64,000 nucleotides of DNA from Marinobacter sp. BGYM27 (GTDB lineage: Bacteria > Pseudomonadota > Gammaproteobacteria > Pseudomonadales > Oleiphilaceae), in assembly GCA_025153445.1 (NCBI GenBank), contig JANZNS010000003.1, positions 186,001 through 250,000 on the forward strand, in the 5' to 3' direction. This document shows, one piece after another, positions 1-6,748 of the stretch. The number at the start of each line of letters is the position of its first letter. Positions within the stretch are counted from its first letter, which is position 1. Both the position numbers and the translations under genes were made by a program. The notes under the pieces are model-generated. The model was not told where the DNA came from. It saw only the letters and a list, made by a program, of their open reading frames with translations, and did not search any database.

Positions 1-75
1 CGGGACGAGATAGACCATGAAATGGAGCCAAAAGCGCAATGGAATGGGCGTCGCCGTGCCTGCATTGGTTATGCA
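1..75 (-). repeat. partial attC recombination site (left-edge cassette)
   Basis: On the minus strand the sequence starting at GCATAACC has the look of the R'' end of an integron attC site, followed by short GC-rich arms. The other half lies outside the window. The assignment rests on the same pattern seen at the five attC sites to the right: a gene's TAA stop sits inside the R'' box. It is truncated by the window, so pairing of the arms cannot be confirmed. Confidence 0.45.
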
Positions 76-479
76 TTTTCGGCAACACCGAAGTACCGAT
101 ATGCCTTGAATCCAAACAGATATACACAAAAAATTAGAGCCCAAACACCTGAAAACAGAAAATGCAGCTGAAGGTGTCTTTGCTACGGAATTCCGGTCTC
201 CAAGTACAGAACACCATACTGAATAACTGGAAAAATAATGATGGCCGGGACAGCCCATACCATTTTTCTGAAAATAGCCCAGGCCAGTGCCAAATGTATT
301 AATCCCATCGCCGCTGCCAAGATCGGCGACTTTATAGCGACGCCACCTATACTGGGCGAGACAGCCGGGAAAACTATTGCAACGATCTGCAACAGTCCCA
401 ATGCCCCAGCTGCCAAACAAGCAACTCTCAAGACAAGAGGAATGGAGCCCACCCGGTTGAAAATAGTAACCGTACTCAC
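69..479 (-). pseudogene. integron-cassette membrane protein interrupted by an in-frame TAG
   Basis: The minus-strand frame starts with GTG at 479, about 20 bases after the preceding attC core. It codes for 98 residues with three likely membrane segments, at about residues 16-40, 51-70 and 73-95, before a TAG at 183-185. The same frame stays open for a further 37 codons and adds a fourth clear membrane segment (FLFSGVWALIFC...). It ends in a TAA at 69-71 that falls in the R'' box of the next attC, exactly where the other cassette genes here stop. I therefore read this as one gene of about 136 codons with an amber mutation, or less likely a suppressed or read-through stop. The product is not recognised; a small four-helix membrane protein is all that can be said. 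Confidence 0.6.
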
Positions 480-498
480 CCAGTTAGACCTCTATAGT

Positions 499-576
499 GC
501 ACAACGCTAAGCGCACCGGTGACTTTGACGTAGCGAAGCGGAGACAAAGGCATCCGAGTGACGCGCCTGGTTAGCT
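499..576 (-). repeat. attC site of the toxin-antitoxin cassette
   Basis: The site runs on the minus strand from AGCTAAC, which contains the toxin stop codon TAA, to GTTGTGC. Between the cores are imperfect complementary arms (ACGTAGCGAAGCGG region). At 78 bp it fits the attC size range. It differs in its central part from the four sites to its right, which share a TCCGGTGGAGG block. Confidence 0.7.
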
Positions 577-873
577 GCTTCCAAGCATGTACGCACGAAG
601 CTGCCGCTCCTCTCGCATGACATAGAGGACGAAAACCCGCTTCTGATCCCCTCGATAGAAAATACGACACGGTGGGGCCACTACCTCCCTGTATACCGAA
701 TTTGGGAGCTCTGGGGGAATTCGTCCGGATTGGGGAAAATCTTCTAAACGCTCAGTCTTATTGAAAACCTCTTGCACCAGGTTGCTTGCGGCTGCAGGAT
801 TATCCAGATCAATGTACTCAGCGATGGCATCCAGTGCTTGCAGGGCGGGCTCTGTCCAGATTACTTCAGCCAC
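571..873 (-). CDS. RelE/ParE superfamily toxin (integron cassette)
   Basis: A 100-residue protein with the typical ParE layout: an N-terminal helical hairpin (WTEPALQALDAIAEYI), the middle RLEDFPQSGR motif, and a C-terminal strand region with YRGDQKRVFVLYVMRE. Family members either poison gyrase (ParE) or cleave mRNA on the ribosome (RelE). The motif set favours ParE, but the target is inference. The ATG at 873 lies 13 bp inside the end of the upstream antitoxin gene, so translation is probably coupled. Its TAA is part of the attC R'' box. In cassette arrays such pairs are thought to stabilise the array against loss. Confidence 0.85.
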   Translation of the reverse strand: MAEVIWTEPALQALDAIAEYIDLDNPAAASNLVQEVFNKTERLEDFPQSGRIPPELPNSVYREVVAPPCRIFYRGDQKRVFVLYVMREERQLRAYMLGSS

Positions 874-1118
874 TTACTCATTTTCTCCCTAGCCTCACCT
901 TGACTGTACGTTCTTCCCTCAAGTACAGCACGCTCTCCCCGAGAGAGCCCCTCAAGCAGCTCAAGTCGACGCTGCATAAACTCGTAATCCTGCACATCGA
1001 TAAGATAGGCGGATGGCTGACCATGCTCCGTGATCAGTATCGGTTCTTTAGACAAGTGCAGATCAGCCAGAATTTTTGTGGCTTGGCGTTTGAGGTTCGT
1101 AACAAGCTCAACTTTCAT
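861..1118 (-). CDS. Phd/YefM-family antitoxin (integron cassette)
   Basis: An 85-residue Phd/YefM-type antitoxin. The N-terminal part (VTNLKRQATKILADL, then EPILITEHGQPSAYLIDVQDYE) is the DNA-binding fold of the family. The C-terminal helix (RRLELLEGLSRGERAVLEG) would bind the toxin. The ATG at 1118 is chosen because AGGGTG lies seven bases upstream; an in-frame GTG exists at 1127. It overlaps the toxin gene downstream. Upstream is a palindrome suited to autorepression by the antitoxin or the complex. Confidence 0.85.
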   Translation of the reverse strand: MKVELVTNLKRQATKILADLHLSKEPILITEHGQPSAYLIDVQDYEFMQRRLELLEGLSRGERAVLEGRTYSQGEAREKMSKWLK

Positions 1119-1143
1119 GGGGTTCACCCTGAATCAGACTTAT

Positions 1144-1163
1144 AGTGACACTATAGTATCACT
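1144..1163 (-). promoter_or_regulatory. palindromic operator before the cassette toxin-antitoxin genes
   Basis: A 20-bp imperfect palindrome: the arms AGTGACAC and GTATCACT flank a TATA centre with one mismatch between the arms. It ends about 25 bases before the antitoxin start and overlaps TATAGT-like -10 hexamers. Antitoxin operons of this type are usually repressed from such a site. Binding is inference. Confidence 0.55.
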
Positions 1164-1182
1164 TTTCAAATGAAGAGATCAC

Positions 1183-1281
1183 AGCTAACGCCGCCATAAA
1201 CGGCTGCCGAAGCAACGCGTAGGCAGTCCGGTGGAGGCCACGCTTTTCGTGGCCGTAACGAATTTAATGGCCTTGTTAAAC
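1183..1281 (-). repeat. attC site of the cysteine-rich protein cassette
   Basis: A 99-bp site with cores GTTTAAC (minus-strand start, 1275-1281) and the AGCTAAC complement at 1183-1189. It contains the shared TCCGGTGGAGGCC block and self-complementary GGCCACG/CGTGGCC arms that form the apical stem. It directly follows the stop of the 1288-1644 gene. Confidence 0.8.
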
Positions 1282-1287
1282 GCCGTC

Positions 1288-1644
1288 TCAGGATTCCTTC
1301 CAGTCAACGTAAACACCCACGAGATTACATTTCCCACATTGAGCGCCAACGTAGATCCACCGGGCTTCGTGAGTGTTGGGGTAAACGGACTTGCCCACGC
1401 CCAATTCCATCCGGTCGTTGTCGCATTGGCAGAGGTTTTGAAAGGTATCTTCCATGTAGCCTTTGCTGTTCTCGATATCAATCTCAGATCCGCACTTAGT
1501 ACAGATACTGAAGGCGCCGCCTTCAGTATCATCCGAAAACAATTGAAGTTCGCGGCACCCACAAGAACAAACAACCGGCGCATACTCGTCTATTGGGTAA
1601 CCATTTAGTCTTGAGTACCGCAGGATTTCTTTCTCAAGCCTCAT
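1288..1644 (-). CDS. cysteine-rich putative zinc-binding cassette protein
   Basis: A 118-residue protein whose function I do not recognise. It holds several Cys pairs arranged as zinc knuckles: CSCGC near residue 26, CTKCG near 48, CQC near 72 and CGKC near 103. This suggests two zinc-ribbon-like sites. There is no signal peptide or membrane segment. The ATG at 1644 has a good AAGGGAG ribosome site. It forms its own cassette, with an attC immediately downstream (1183-1281) and one immediately upstream (1659-1737). Single-gene cassettes with no known function are the rule in chromosomal integrons. Confidence 0.7.
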   Translation of the reverse strand: MRLEKEILRYSRLNGYPIDEYAPVVCSCGCRELQLFSDDTEGGAFSICTKCGSEIDIENSKGYMEDTFQNLCQCDNDRMELGVGKSVYPNTHEARWIYVGAQCGKCNLVGVYVDWKES

Positions 1645-1658
1645 GCTTACTCCCTTAC

Positions 1659-1737
1659 GTTTAACGCTGAAATAAGCGGCGGCCCGACAGGGGCGTCCGG
1701 TGGAGGCCGCAGAACGAACTTAATTGACTGGTTAACT
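1659..1737 (-). repeat. attC site of the Imm8 cassette
   Basis: A 79-bp site from AGTTAAC at 1731-1737, which contains the Imm8 stop codon, to the GTTTAAC complement at 1659-1665. It carries the TCCGGTGGAGGCC block and GCGGCG...complementary arms seen in the neighbouring sites. Confidence 0.8.
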
Positions 1738-2082
1738 GGCATGATGCTCGTAACCCTCAAATTCCCAACCGAGAGATTGGGATAGTTTGTTCGAAATCTC
1801 ATTCCAGTCCGAGCCCGCGCACTGCATCAGCAGTTTATTGACCGCCTCTTCTACGCCTACCCAGGAAAACACAGAGAGTAGCAAATAGCCTTTCAGCCAT
1901 GACGGAGCAGGCAACGATTTGATGGCCGCAGGTGTAACCACCTCGAAAGTGAAAATGTCCGCCCCATCGCTCTCAGACGGCCCGATTTCCGCCTCGATCA
2001 AGACATGGCAATTTTCAGGATCGCCCGGAGACAAACCGTAGTCCAAATCCGGGCTCATGATACTTTTGAGCCGAGCGTACAT
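1732..2082 (-). CDS. Imm8-family immunity protein (orphan, integron cassette)
   Basis: A 116-residue protein resembling the Imm8 immunity family. It shares the N-terminal LKSIMSPDL element, the IGP...GADIFTFEVVTP strand motif, the basic/aromatic LLSVFSW stretch and the C-terminal SDWNEISNKLSQSLGWEFEGY segment. Imm8 proteins neutralise polymorphic toxins delivered by contact-dependent or type VI systems. No toxin gene lies in this cassette, so it would protect against toxins made by others. The ATG at 2082 is preceded by AAGGAAT. The stop codon is built into attC. Family assignment is by remembered motif pattern, not by a search. Confidence 0.7.
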   Translation of the reverse strand: MYARLKSIMSPDLDYGLSPGDPENCHVLIEAEIGPSESDGADIFTFEVVTPAAIKSLPAPSWLKGYLLLSVFSWVGVEEAVNKLLMQCAGSDWNEISNKLSQSLGWEFEGYEHHAS

Positions 2083-2097
2083 GGGTGATTCCTTGCT

Positions 2098-2183
2098 AGT
2101 TAACGCCGTTGTTCAGCGGCCGCTGAAAGCGGTCCGGTGGAGGGCCCAAAAGGCCCGGAACGAACTGCAACACCTTGTTAAAA
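2098..2183 (-). repeat. attC site of the two-helix membrane protein cassette
   Basis: An 86-bp site bounded by TTTTAAC (minus strand, 2177-2183) and the AGTTAAC complement at 2098-2104. The apical arms GGGCC/GGCCC and GCGGCCGC-type outer arms are visible. It shares the TCCGGTGGAGG block with its neighbours. Confidence 0.8.
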
Positions 2184-2187
2184 GATG

Positions 2188-2541
2188 TCAGTCGCTGCCG
2201 CCATGGTCTAAACCTGAATGCTGTCGATGACTGACAGCGAGATCGAAACCTTGGCCCTCATTTTCGTTTCTGTTGGTATTGGGAGCATGCCCCTCGCCGC
2301 TCACCAGCTTTTTGAGTGGCCAAATACTTACCCAACGCGGGACAGCCTCAGGAAAGTGACTTGCGGTTAAATGGAGTACTGTAAGCCCTCCGAGTAAAGG
2401 TACGGCCCATACAAAAATTCCTTGCGCCCAGCGCTGTATGGATTCAAGCGTATCATCGTGCGAAAGGGCTACGGTTGCCCCAATGTTCACCCAGAGGACG
2501 AACACGCCGAAAAGTACACTCAAAGTCAGAATGATTTCCAT
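2188..2541 (-). CDS. two-helix membrane protein of unknown function (integron cassette)
   Basis: A 117-residue protein. Residues 1-24 and about 40-62 are hydrophobic membrane segments separated by a short charged loop with SHDDTLESIQRW. The C-terminal third is hydrophilic (NTNRNENEGQGFD). No catalytic motif is visible and the family is not recognised. The ATG at 2541 comes 15 bases after the preceding attC core and lacks a strong ribosome site. Flanking attC sites show it is one complete cassette. Confidence 0.65.
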   Translation of the reverse strand: MEIILTLSVLFGVFVLWVNIGATVALSHDDTLESIQRWAQGIFVWAVPLLGGLTVLHLTASHFPEAVPRWVSIWPLKKLVSGEGHAPNTNRNENEGQGFDLAVSHRQHSGLDHGGSD

Positions 2542-2556
2542 ATCAGCTCATTTACG

Positions 2557-2641
2557 TTTTAACGCTGACGTTTAGCGGCGCCCCGACAGGGGCGTCCGGT
2601 GGAGGCCGTAGGCCGGAACAAACTAAAACAACTTGTTAAGT
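2557..2641 (-). repeat. attC site of the first visible cassette
   Basis: An 85-bp site from ACTTAAC (2635-2641 on the plus strand as GTTAAGT), containing the stop codon of the 2636-2899 gene, to the TTTTAAC complement at 2557-2563. The arms GCGCC/GGCGC-like and GGCC/GGCC are visible, with the shared TCCGGTGGAGGCC block. Confidence 0.8.
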
Positions 2642-2899
2642 GGTTTCCCGTTTGGCACTGATGTTTCGGACACCGAATACCAAGAAGACCAGGCTTAATA
2701 CACCGGATGAAACCCACAGCATTAGAGCAATTGGTGGCTGCCGACAATGCGCCTGTTCGTGAAAGAGAGAAAACGAACCATCGCAGGCGAGCGTTGCCAA
2801 GCTTGAAGACGAAAACATCCAAAGCAGCCCCCACCAAGAAAGCAGGAACGCCACAAGCGAGATAACTAGCTGTAGAACTCCCTTTTTCATTTTCGCCAT
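2636..2899 (-). CDS. small membrane protein, first cassette of the array
   Basis: An 87-residue protein of unknown function. It has two long hydrophobic segments, one after the start (VLQLVISLVAFLLSWWGLLW) and one near the C-terminus (ALMLWVSSGVLSLVFLVFG), joined by a loop with two cysteines. I chose the ATG at 2899 because CAGGAG lies just upstream. The longer in-frame start at 2965 would lie outside the cassette, beyond the recombination core at 2911-2917. Its stop is part of attC. As the cassette nearest the presumed attI it should be the best expressed. Confidence 0.65.
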   Translation of the reverse strand: MAKMKKGVLQLVISLVAFLLSWWGLLWMFSSSSLATLACDGSFSLFHEQAHCRQPPIALMLWVSSGVLSLVFLVFGVRNISAKRETT

Positions 2900-2910
2900 A
2901 TTCTCCTGCC

Positions 2911-2989
2911 ACTTAACAGTGGCTAGATAGAACGCTTCCTTATTGCATATCCATGACTGCTTCATGATTACGGAAAAAGATAGAGCGCG
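2911..2989 (-). other. possible attI-like site at the array boundary
   Basis: A single core box (GTTAAGT on the minus strand, 2911-2917) lies immediately before the ribosome site of the first cassette gene, with no attC arms beside it. Upstream are two direct repeats, AGATAGAACGC at 2925-2935 and AGATAGAGCGC at 2979-2989, ten of eleven bases identical. A simple core plus upstream direct repeats is the plan of attI. No integrase gene is present on either side within the window, so this may be a relic. Confidence 0.4.
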
Positions 2990-3137
2990 TTATCTATCTA
3001 AAATTTGATAAAACAAAAGCTTAGCCGGTCACCTCACGCTTCGCCATGTAATCATTTGACTTCTATAATTCGCTCACACAATCGTACTGTATAAACATAC
3101 GGATTTTAAGGCGATACATTTATCGCAGGTAGTGTGA

Positions 3138-4226
3138 TCAGGGAATTGGCAATACCGGCTCTGGTTTCAGAAATGCTGCCGGATCAACCGGGCCGCCGGA
3201 GTATATGCCGAAGTGGAGGTGTGGGGGTGTGGTTCTGGCGTTGCCGGTGTTGCCGACGTAGCCGATGATGTCGCCTTTTTCGATTTTGTCGCCGGATTCA
3301 ATCGCGAATGAGTCCAGATGGGCATAGTAGTAGCGTGCACTTCCAAAGCCGAATACGCCGCCTGATAACCACACGTGGTTGCCGCCGATACCGCTGGTAC
3401 CGGTTCGAACGCTACCATCGATTACCGCTATCACGGGCGTCCCTCTTTTGGCAAAGATGTCCACGCCGTGGTGCTCCCGGGCACCGCCATCGCGCGGTGC
3501 GCCAAAGCTGCTGCCTATATCACGCTGTGAAGCGCCTTCAACAGGGAATGGTAGCGAGCCACCGCTGGCGATAGCCAACGAATACTCTACCCTGCCAAAA
3601 AGCTCCGGTTGGAGGACAATGCGATAGTCACCGGCACGGGACACCACACGGTTGTGGGTTGCGCCACTGGCATCCAGTTCCGAGATGGTTGCCCAGGCAT
3701 CGTCGTCACCTTTGCGCATTTCAAGGCTGGCATAAAGCCGGCTGCCTGAAGTATCGGTACGGGTGAGTTGCCAGGTCAGTTTTTCGCCCCGCTTAAGCGT
3801 CGTCTGGTAGACGTGCGCTTCAACCTTATCGTCGGCAAAGGTTTCAGACGTGCGGTACTGATCACCAATTCGAAAAGGCTGTTCGCCCGCCCGGGCAACC
3901 GCCCCGGCCCATTGTTGGCCCAGCGGGCTGTCTGAAAGGCCAGCGAGGCGCAAGCGCCAGACAAACAGGTCCCGCGGTGACCAGCCGAGCATCTCGAATG
4001 CGACATAATGAGCGGCGCTGACCCCGCTTTCTGTTGCGCTCTGCCGCAGGTCTTCCCGACTCACCAGAAGAGCAACAAGCGAGACCAACACGCCACACAA
4101 GAGCCAGGGCCGTTTTGCGCGTCTGGCAGGCTTTGCCGGGGACGGGCCAACGTACGCGGCATCCTTCTGGGCGCCGTCAGACGCCGGCGTTGATTCGTCG
4201 TCGTGTGTTTTTGATGGATCACTCAT
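3138..4226 (-). CDS. M23-family peptidase with N-terminal membrane anchor
   Basis: A 362-residue protein. An N-terminal low-complexity cytoplasmic tail leads into one membrane segment at about residues 41-56, then a periplasmic region with a jelly-roll-like domain (about 130-220), then an M23/LytM domain. The zinc and catalytic residues expected of an active enzyme are present: HHGVD (H252, D256), YAHL (H303) and HLHFG (H336, H338). Such enzymes cut peptide cross-links in peptidoglycan. No lipobox is seen. The neighbour on one side is the integron array boundary and on the other a VOC protein, so it is probably monocistronic. Confidence 0.88.
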   Translation of the reverse strand: MSDPSKTHDDESTPASDGAQKDAAYVGPSPAKPARRAKRPWLLCGVLVSLVALLVSREDLRQSATESGVSAAHYVAFEMLGWSPRDLFVWRLRLAGLSDSPLGQQWAGAVARAGEQPFRIGDQYRTSETFADDKVEAHVYQTTLKRGEKLTWQLTRTDTSGSRLYASLEMRKGDDDAWATISELDASGATHNRVVSRAGDYRIVLQPELFGRVEYSLAIASGGSLPFPVEGASQRDIGSSFGAPRDGGAREHHGVDIFAKRGTPVIAVIDGSVRTGTSGIGGNHVWLSGGVFGFGSARYYYAHLDSFAIESGDKIEKGDIIGYVGNTGNARTTPPHLHFGIYSGGPVDPAAFLKPEPVLPIP

Positions 4227-4315
4227 ACCAACACACGCTGTATTGCCGTCGTGGATTGTTAGTCATGACTGAATCTACGATGAAATTGAAAAACTGGTGC
4301 TATGGGTACAGCAAC

Positions 4316-4699
4316 TTACTGCTCGTACAGTTCCAGCGGCAGATCATCAGGATCGCTAAAGAAGGTGTACCGCTTGCCGGTGTACTCATCAATACGAACA
4401 GGTTCAACCTCGACGCCGGTGGCAGTCAACTGAGCCACCACATCGTCAATTGACGAGACCGAAAAGGCCAGATGGCGGAGGCCCTGTGCTTCAGGGTAGC
4501 TGGGTCTTGGCGGACGATCGGGGAAAGAAAAGAGCTCCACCTGGCTGCCATCTGGCAGCTTTAAATCCAGCTTGTAGGAATCACGCGCCTGCCGGTAGTT
4601 CTCGGCGATCACTTCAAGGCCGAGTACGGATACATAGAAGTGCTTCGACTTTTCGTAGTCGGAACAAATAATGGCGGCGTGGTGAATGCCGTTTAACAT
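4316..4699 (-). CDS. VOC-family metalloprotein, YaeR/GloA2 type
   Basis: A 127-residue vicinal-oxygen-chelate protein of the glyoxalase-I-like YaeR group. The paired beta-alpha-beta repeats each supply metal ligands: H6 or H7 in GIHHAAI, E55 in QVELFSFP, H76 in LRHLAFSV and E123 in PLELYEQ. The full ligand set is present, so a metal-dependent isomerase or lyase is expected; the substrate is not known for this group. It starts with ATG at 4699, with no close partner gene. Confidence 0.85.
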   Translation of the reverse strand: MLNGIHHAAIICSDYEKSKHFYVSVLGLEVIAENYRQARDSYKLDLKLPDGSQVELFSFPDRPPRPSYPEAQGLRHLAFSVSSIDDVVAQLTATGVEVEPVRIDEYTGKRYTFFSDPDDLPLELYEQ

Positions 4700-4824
4700 C
4701 AGCGGCCTCTTCTTTGGTGGTATGGGTCGTTCAGCTTAATTTTAAGCCTAACGCGAGTGAGGCGGGGGCGTCAGTTTAATTCGGCGAAATGCGCGTGAAC
4801 CTGCCGATTTCGGCAAACTCCAGA

Positions 4825-4869
4825 ACCCAAAAGCCGCCGGGCAGTTTCCTGCCGCGGCGGCTTTTGGGT
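4825..4869 (-). terminator. hairpin downstream of the quinone oxidoreductase gene
   Basis: A 14-bp perfect stem (ACCCAAAAGCCGCC pairing with GGCGGCTTTTGGGT) with a GC-rich loop. It lies 36 bases past the stop of the 4905-5882 gene. The T-tract after the stem is weak on the minus strand, so it may work as a terminator or an mRNA-stabilising end. Confidence 0.5.
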
Positions 4870-4904
4870 AGACCGGCGCATTACCGGCCACATTAGCAAT
4901 ACGA

Positions 4905-5882
4905 TCAACCCACTTTCAAAACGATCTTGCCCTTGGCACGACGTTCAGTCAGTGCATTGAGTGCACCGACGTAATCCTCAAACTCAAACACTTCGCTTAT
5001 GGCGGGTTTGATCTTGCCTTCGCTATAAAGCTTCAGCAGGTCCATCATGTTCTGGTTGCTGACTTCCGGTTCCTGGCGGGTGAAAGTGCCCCAGAAGACA
5101 CCTACAACAGAGCACCCTTTCAGCAGCGTCAGGTTGGCCGGGATTTTGGGAATCTCACCGGCAGCAAAGCCGATAATCAGGTGCCGCCCGTTCCAGGCCA
5201 TGGCCCGCAGCGCCTGTTCGGTAAAGTCACCGCCGACGGGGTCGTAGACTACGTCAACGCCCTTGTTTTTGGTCAGCTTCTTGATGGTGTCTTTCAGCGG
5301 CTCTTCGGTGTAGTTGATGAGTTCGTCTGCACCGGCCTGTTTCGCCACTTCCAGTTTTTCCGCTGTGCTGGCTGCCGCAATAACGTGCGCGCCCATTGCC
5401 TTGCCCAGCTCAACTGTTGCCAGCCCGACACCGCCACTGGCGCCCAGCACCAACAGGGTTTCACCCGGCTGGATGTTGGCCCGTTGTTTGAGTGCGTGGT
5501 ATGAGGTGCCGTATACCATGGTGAATGCGGCCGCTTCTTCGTCGCTCATGCCGTCAGGAATGGGCAACAGGTTGGCTTCAGCAGCCACGATTTCTTCCGA
5601 AAAAGCGCCAAAGCCGGTGAGGCCCATTACCCGGTCGCCTTTTTTGAAGCGGGTGACTTTCTCGCCTACTTCCAGCACTTCGCCGGCCATTTCACCACCG
5701 GGAGAGAAAGGCATGGAAGGTTTGATCTGGTACTTGCCTTCAATGATGAGGGTGTCCGGAAAGTTAAGGCCAGCCGCCTTCACCCGGATTTTAACGCCAC
5801 TGCCCTTGGCGACGGGTGATGCAATGTCTTCAATCACCAGCGTATTCGCCGGGCCGTATTCCTTACACAGAATCGCGCGCAT
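4905..5882 (-). CDS. NADPH:quinone oxidoreductase family protein (zinc-independent MDR)
   Basis: A 325-residue medium-chain dehydrogenase/reductase of the quinone oxidoreductase group. The GroES-like N-terminal domain includes AGLNFPDTLIIEGKY. The Rossmann domain carries the NADPH loop LVLGASGGVGLATVELGKAMG at about residues 145-165. The catalytic-zinc cysteines of alcohol dehydrogenases are absent, as expected for quinone or enoyl reductases. I place the start at ATG 5882 behind AGAGGGG; the frame is open up to 5906. It likely reduces quinones or activated double bonds in the cytoplasm; the substrate is unknown. Confidence 0.85.
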   Translation of the reverse strand: MRAILCKEYGPANTLVIEDIASPVAKGSGVKIRVKAAGLNFPDTLIIEGKYQIKPSMPFSPGGEMAGEVLEVGEKVTRFKKGDRVMGLTGFGAFSEEIVAAEANLLPIPDGMSDEEAAAFTMVYGTSYHALKQRANIQPGETLLVLGASGGVGLATVELGKAMGAHVIAAASTAEKLEVAKQAGADELINYTEEPLKDTIKKLTKNKGVDVVYDPVGGDFTEQALRAMAWNGRHLIIGFAAGEIPKIPANLTLLKGCSVVGVFWGTFTRQEPEVSNQNMMDLLKLYSEGKIKPAISEVFEFEDYVGALNALTERRAKGKIVLKVG

Positions 5883-6020
5883 GATTCCCCTCTCTGATTG
5901 ATTCACAATGTTGGACAGGTCAAGCTAATGCTGTTTTTAAAATGAAGCAAATGAATAAGAGTTATTGAGCCCGATTAGCCATATTAATATCTTTTCCCCC
6001 GCCAAGATGGAGAACGCAGA

Positions 6021-6638
6021 TTGAACAAGTGGTCGATTGCATGGATTGTCGTATTTGCGGCGGTATTGATCTGGTCTGGCATCGCGCCTTTTGATCGCAT
6101 CACCTGGATACTGGAAGTATTGCCTGCGGTGCTTGGGTTTATTGCGCTTGCGCTTACCCGCAACCGTTTTCCGCTGACGCCTCTGCTCTATGGTTTGATT
6201 CTTTTCCATTGCGTGGTCTTGATGGTGGGTGGCCACTACACCTACGCCGAGGTGCCGTTTTTCGACTGGCTGTCTGAAGTGTTTGGCTGGGACCGGAATA
6301 ACTATGACAAGCTGGGGCACTTTACTCAGGGCTTTGTGCCGGTGCTGATTGCCCGGGAAATCGTGCTGCGCAAGGATGTCATCCGCGGCCAGGCATGGAC
6401 TCACTTTTTCGTGGTCTGTTTTGCACTGGCGTTCAGCGCCTTCTACGAGCTGATCGAATGGTGGGTCGCGTTGGCCAGCGGTGAGGATGCCGAGGCCTTT
6501 CTTGGCACCCAGGGTTATATCTGGGACACCCAGTCCGATATGTTGTGGTGCCTGAGTGGCGCCATTATCGCCGTGGCCCTGCTATCACGGCTGCAGGATC
6601 GTCAGATTGCGCGTATCAGGGGGCTGGAAACGCCATAA
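6021..6638 (+). CDS. DUF2238 (YjdF-type) inner membrane protein
   Basis: A 205-residue polytopic membrane protein with about six hydrophobic segments. It carries the conserved block YDKLGHFTQGFVP near residue 95 and ELIEWWVA near 145, typical of DUF2238/YjdF, whose function is unknown. It starts with TTG at 6021, the only start that keeps the first membrane helix; this is moderately uncertain. The gene is monocistronic, lying between a divergent oxidoreductase and a TRIC-type gene. Confidence 0.85.
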   Translation: MNKWSIAWIVVFAAVLIWSGIAPFDRITWILEVLPAVLGFIALALTRNRFPLTPLLYGLILFHCVVLMVGGHYTYAEVPFFDWLSEVFGWDRNNYDKLGHFTQGFVPVLIAREIVLRKDVIRGQAWTHFFVVCFALAFSAFYELIEWWVALASGEDAEAFLGTQGYIWDTQSDMLWCLSGAIIAVALLSRLQDRQIARIRGLETP

Positions 6639-6663
6639 AACGGTTACATCCAACGGGGTGATC

Positions 6664-6713
6664 GGCGGTCAGTTTTACGGTATCCTGCGCGCCTGAAATC
6701 GGGGCTGACCGCC
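6664..6713. repeat. inverted repeat upstream of the TRIC-family gene
   Basis: GGCGGTCAG at 6664-6672 and CTGACCGCC at 6705-6713 form a perfect 9-bp inverted repeat 32 bases apart, ending 35 bases before the GTG at 6749. It could be an operator or a leader hairpin. Nothing links it to a known regulator. Confidence 0.35.
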
Positions 6714-6748
6714 CCGGCGATCCTTCATCAAACACCCCGAAGACACCC

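Noticed and set aside
2559-2912. 117-codon minus-strand frame overlapping the first cassette gene
   Set aside because: It reads through the attC site and lacks the membrane segments and ribosome site of the competing frame at 2636-2899.
5314-5901. 195-codon plus-strand frame opposite the quinone oxidoreductase
   Set aside because: It is antisense to a clear MDR enzyme, with low-complexity Ser/Pro/Ala composition.
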